From positions 1 to 64,000 of the forward strand of contig NZ_BMTL01000013.1 in assembly GCF_014649655.1 (NCBI RefSeq): a DNA stretch of 64,000 nucleotides. Reading direction: 5' to 3'. Source of the stretch: Streptomyces humidus. GTDB taxonomy: Bacteria; Actinomycetota; Actinomycetes; Streptomycetales; Streptomycetaceae. The notes beneath the pieces are model-generated. The model made no database searches and was not told the origin of the DNA. It was given only the letters and a program-made list of their open reading frames with translations. Position 1 is the stretch's first letter, and each line of letters begins with the position of its first letter. Below are positions 61,277 to 64,000 of this stretch, piece by piece. The position numbers were made by a program, and so were the translations under genes.

Positions 61277-61948
61277 GTGCACATCGTCATCATGGGCTGC
61301 GGCAGAGTGGGTTCCGCTCTCGCGCAGACCCTGGAGCAACAGGGGCACACGGTCGCGGTGATCGACCACGACCCCACCGCCTTCCGACGACTCGGCTCCG
61401 GTTTCGGCGGCCGTCGTGTCACCGGCGTCGGCTTCGACCAGGACACCCTGCGCGAGGCGGGCATCGAGGAGGCCGGCGCGTTCGCCGCCGTCTCCAGCGG
61501 AGACAACTCCAACATCATCGCCGCCCGTGTGGCCCGCGAGATGTTCGGCATCGAGAACGTCGCGGCCCGTATCTACGACCCGCGCCGCGCCGAGGTCTAC
61601 CAGCGTCTGGGCATCCCCACCGTGGCGACCGTCCGCTGGACGGCCGACCAGATGCTGCGGCGGCTGCTGCCCTCGGGCGCGGAGCCGCTGTGGCGCGACC
61701 CCACCGGCGGAGTCCAGCTCGCCGAGGTGCATGCCGCCGCGTCCTGGGTCGGCCACAAGATCAGCAAGCTGCAGGAGGAGACGGGCGTCCGCGTGGCGTT
61801 CCTGACCCGCCTCGGCGAGGCGATGCTCCCCAGCTCGCAGACGGTCCTCCAGGAGGGCGACCTGGTGCACGTGATGCTGCGCACCGACGAGGTCGAGAAG
61901 GTCGAGGCCTCGTTCGCCGAGGGTCCCAGGGAGGACGGTCACTCATGA
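61277..61948 (+). CDS. TrkA-type RCK protein, first of pair
   Basis: 223 residues from a GTG at 61277 with GGAAGG upstream. Rossmann fold with the NAD loop VIMGCGRVGSALAQ and acidic ending AVIDHD; TrkA_C about 130-210 (WVGHKISKLQEETGVRVAFL). Regulates a K+ channel or permease. Equivalent to CeoB in mycobacteria by position. It overlaps the second gene by four bases (ATGA). Confidence 0.9.
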   Translation: MHIVIMGCGRVGSALAQTLEQQGHTVAVIDHDPTAFRRLGSGFGGRRVTGVGFDQDTLREAGIEEAGAFAAVSSGDNSNIIAARVAREMFGIENVAARIYDPRRAEVYQRLGIPTVATVRWTADQMLRRLLPSGAEPLWRDPTGGVQLAEVHAAASWVGHKISKLQEETGVRVAFLTRLGEAMLPSSQTVLQEGDLVHVMLRTDEVEKVEASFAEGPREDGHS

Positions 61949-62622
61949 GGGTCGCCATTGCCGGAGCCGGCGCCGTCGGCCGTTCGATCGCCGGTGAACT
62001 GCTGGAGAACGGCCACGAGGTCCTGCTCGTCGACAAGGCGCCGACCGCCATCTCGGTCGAGCGCGTCCCCCAGGCCGAGTGGCTGCTGGCCGACGCCTGC
62101 GAGATCACCTCCCTGGACGAGGCCGCGCTCCAGCGGTGCAACGTGGTGATCGCCGCCACCGGCGACGACAAGGTCAACCTGGTCGTCTCGTTGCTGGCCA
62201 AGACGGAGTACGGCGTCCCGCGCGTCGTCGCCCGCGTCAACAACCCGAAGAACGAGTGGCTCTTCAACGAGTCCTGGGGCGTGGACGTCGCCGTCTCGAC
62301 CCCGCGTCTGATGTCGGCCCTGGTCGAGGAGGCGGTGAGCGTCGGCGACCTGGTCCGGCTGCTCCGCTTCAGCCACGGCGACGCCAACCTCGTCGAGCTG
62401 ACCCTGCCCGAGGAGTCGGCCCTGGCCGGCACCCAGGTCGGCGACGTGGAGTGGCCGGAGGACACCTCCCTGGTCACCATCATCCGCGGTACCCGCGTCC
62501 TCACCCCGACCCGCGAGGACTCCCTCGAACCGGGCGACGAGCTGCTCTTCGTGGCCGCCCAGGCCAGGGAGGAGCAGTTGGAGGACCTGCTGTCGGTCCG
62601 CAAGGAGGACACCGGCAGCTGA
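61945..62622 (+). CDS. TrkA-type RCK protein, second of pair
   Basis: 225 residues. NAD loop IAGAGAVGRSIAGEL, LLVDKA, then EWLLADACEIT and RVNNPKNEWLF; TrkA_C about 130-215. CeoC equivalent by position. Together with the first protein it probably gates the divergent permease; no TrkH gene lies in this window. Confidence 0.9.
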   Translation: MRVAIAGAGAVGRSIAGELLENGHEVLLVDKAPTAISVERVPQAEWLLADACEITSLDEAALQRCNVVIAATGDDKVNLVVSLLAKTEYGVPRVVARVNNPKNEWLFNESWGVDVAVSTPRLMSALVEEAVSVGDLVRLLRFSHGDANLVELTLPEESALAGTQVGDVEWPEDTSLVTIIRGTRVLTPTREDSLEPGDELLFVAAQAREEQLEDLLSVRKEDTGS

Positions 62623-62627
62623 CCCTC

Positions 62628-62700
62628 GGTCCGAGGGGTGCGCTCGGGGGATGCGCTCCGAGGAATACGGTCCGAGGGACGCGCTCCGAGGGATACGACG
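62628..62700. repeat. Degenerate tandem repeats
   Basis: Units of about 18-20 bases with GTCCGAGGG, GCGCTCCGAGG and GATAC/AATAC elements alternate here between the TrkA stop and the terminator. They look like slippage products; no function assigned. Confidence 0.5.
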
Positions 62701-62704
62701 ACGG

Positions 62705-62749
62705 GGGCGCCCTGAGATCTGACGCTGTCGGTCAGATCTCAGGGCGCCC
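62705..62749. terminator. Strong terminator between TrkA and DUF3159 genes
   Basis: Perfect 19-bp stem (62705-62723 with 62731-62749), seven-base loop, followed by TTT on the plus strand. It can end transcription from both converging genes. Confidence 0.88.
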
Positions 62750-62889
62750 TTTCACGCCTGCCCGTCTCCCCCACCCGGCCCCTCTGCCCACGGGTGCGAC
62801 CCGCGCTCGAGGACGCGCCCGTTCACGGCCGCGGCGCAGGTCCGGGGACGCGGCCATCGAGGACGGTCGGTCACCGGCAGCGCCGGAGA

Positions 62890-63681
62890 CTACCTGTCCC
62901 GACGGTGCCGTCCACCGGCGTCCGACGAGGCCCCCTCGGTCTTTGCGGCCTGCGCGGCCTCCGCCGCGTCCGCTGCCTCCGCGGCCTTCTCCTCGGCCTC
63001 CATCTCCGCGAACACGTCGATCGGCGCGGGCGCCTTGGCCAGGAACACCCAGGTCAGCCAGACGGCGAGCAGGAACGGCGGGATCTTCAGCGCCACCAGC
63101 ACCCAGCCCAGCTGCGCGGTGTTCGCCCACCAGTACAGCGGGAAGAGAATCGCGCACTTGGCGAGCAGAATCAGACCCCAAGCCCAACTGGCCTTGGCGT
63201 AGGCCTTCTTGCGCCCAGGGTTGCGGGTCCGCCAGGAGAGGTTCTCCTTGAAGACCGGGCCGAGGATCAGACCGATCAGCGGCACCCCGCACAGCGTCGT
63301 GACGATGTAGGCGAGGGCCAGCCCCAGCGTGTAGAGCATGCCTGGCAGATAGAAGTCCTTGGCGTTGCCGGTCATCATCGCGAAGACCACGCCGAACGCG
63401 ACGCCGAAGACCCCGCTGAACGCGTGCTTGACGGTGTCCTTCATGGCCAGGCGGACCACGACCAGGACCAGCGACACCGCGAGCGCGGCGATCGCGGACA
63501 TGTGCAGGTCCTTGTTGATCGTGAAGATCGTGACGAAGAGCAGGCCGGGCACCACCGTCTCGACCATGCCCCGCACGCCGCCGAACGCCTCGAACAGCGC
63601 GGCCTCGGTCACCGCCCGGGCGTCGGCCGCGGCCCTGTTCTCCGCGGTCGTGTCTTCGGTCGGCTTGTCGAGCGACGTCAC
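62890..63681 (-). CDS. DUF3159 integral membrane protein
   Basis: 263 residues from a GTG at 63681. About six helices (38-58, 62-78, 86-105, 112-135, 165-190, 195-215) with the conserved segments FGGVRGMVETVVPGLLFV, FAMMTGNAKDFYLPG and WRTRNPGRKKAY, as in Rv2693c-like proteins. Function unknown. Acidic Ala/Glu tail. It starts four bases after the OB-fold gene stop. Confidence 0.85.
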   Translation of the reverse strand: MTSLDKPTEDTTAENRAAADARAVTEAALFEAFGGVRGMVETVVPGLLFVTIFTINKDLHMSAIAALAVSLVLVVVRLAMKDTVKHAFSGVFGVAFGVVFAMMTGNAKDFYLPGMLYTLGLALAYIVTTLCGVPLIGLILGPVFKENLSWRTRNPGRKKAYAKASWAWGLILLAKCAILFPLYWWANTAQLGWVLVALKIPPFLLAVWLTWVFLAKAPAPIDVFAEMEAEEKAAEAADAAEAAQAAKTEGASSDAGGRHRRDR

Positions 63682-63684
63682 CGG

Positions 63685-64000
63685 CTACTCCCTACCCAGG
63701 GGTCTCAGTTCGTACTTGGGGTTGAACAGCACCCGACGGCCACGGCTCATGGAGACCCGGCCCGATGCGATGAGCTTGCGCCCCGGTTCTATTCCCACGA
63801 TGGAGCGCCTGCCCAGCCACACCACGTCGAGTGCCGCACTGCCGTCGAACAGTTCGGCCTCCAGGGCCGGGACTCCGGCGCGCGGCCGCAGGGTGACCGT
63901 GCGCAACGTACCAGTAACGGTGACTATCTGCCGGTCCTGGCAGTCTCCGATCCGCGTGCAACCGGCCGTCTCGGCGTCCTCTCGCAGCTCCTCGGACTCC
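63685..64000 (-). CDS. OB-fold nucleic acid-binding protein, 5' part outside window
   Basis: The visible 104 codons read ELREDAETAGCTRIGDCQDR, then QIVTVTGTLRTVTLRPRAG, AALDVVWLGRRSIVGIEPGR and end FNPKYELRPLGRE. The Cys-containing start and OB strands match the small OB-fold proteins that precede DUF3159 genes in actinobacteria. The true start lies beyond 64000. Function unknown. Confidence 0.85.
   Translation of the reverse strand, partial: ESEELREDAETAGCTRIGDCQDRQIVTVTGTLRTVTLRPRAGVPALEAELFDGSAALDVVWLGRRSIVGIEPGRKLIASGRVSMSRGRRVLFNPKYELRPLGRE

Noticed and set aside
1..64000. CRISPR arrays, rRNA genes, complete insertion sequences, prophage
   Set aside because: No regular spaced repeats, rRNA-like segments, transposase genes or phage structural genes were seen.

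Overview
The window is high-GC actinobacterial chromosome, most likely Streptomyces: GC-rich third codon positions, ATGA/GTGA start-stop overlaps, GTG and TTG starts, and an ectABCD order and set of small membrane-protein families typical of that genus. No rRNA, CRISPR array or functional tRNA was found. The main theme is osmotic, cation and envelope stress: ectoine/hydroxyectoine synthesis, a ClC-type channel, two NhaP-type antiporter loci (one broken), two ArsB/NhaD-type transporters, three CBS proteins, two APC permeases, KdpFABC with KdpDE, a TrkA pair and a KtrA remnant.

Layout. 1-61: start of a TetR-family regulator. 1049-4131: ectABCD. 4360-16322: small genes and transporters (zinc-ribbon protein, ClcA, YcnI/CopC-CopD copper-type proteins, STAS protein, DUF4142 protein, MarR regulator with a SpoIIE phosphatase, deazaflavin-type nitroreductase). 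Seven of their upstream regions carry perfect or degenerate copies of the palindrome TTGCA-N3-TGCAA. 16604-18792: a second copper-type set (CopC-like, SOD-like lipoprotein, paralogous membrane protein). 19163-22571: frameshifted TerD gene, then an NfeD/flotillin pair. 22724-25883: CBS protein, integrase scar, SulP transporter and a divergent MerR regulator. 26007-33569: a YqiJ-like / YqiK-like flotillin / giant DUF3686 AAA ATPase operon. 34100-46192: PucR-like regulator, then the antiporter, CBS and permease genes, with several pseudogenes and a partial duplication. 46354-54341: kdp. 54678-57000: membrane protein and decayed genes. 57292-64000: a conserved core (TrmA-type RNA methyltransferase, APC permease, two TrkA proteins, DUF3159, OB-fold protein) in the order I recall from the Mycobacterium tuberculosis Rv2689c-Rv2694c region.

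How the genes may work together. Three non-coding signals tie the accessory genes together. (i) TTGCA-N3-TGCAA occurs only in the 4.6-15.8 kb block. (ii) Direct repeats of a TTGAyG/TTAACG hexamer, mostly at 11-bp steps, lie upstream of the flotillin/ATPase operon, both nhaP loci, the APC permease at 39.5 kb, the DUF4118 sensor, kdp and the gene divergent from kdp. This suggests one OmpR-family regulator, with KdpE the obvious local candidate. (iii) A 25-nt leader core is shared by both nhaP loci and the APC permease, and both nhaP leaders can form a hairpin over the Shine-Dalgarno sequence. These are readings by eye, without alignment or folding software. At least four genes look frameshifted and several are truncated, so the 19-57 kb region is either decaying or contains assembly indels.
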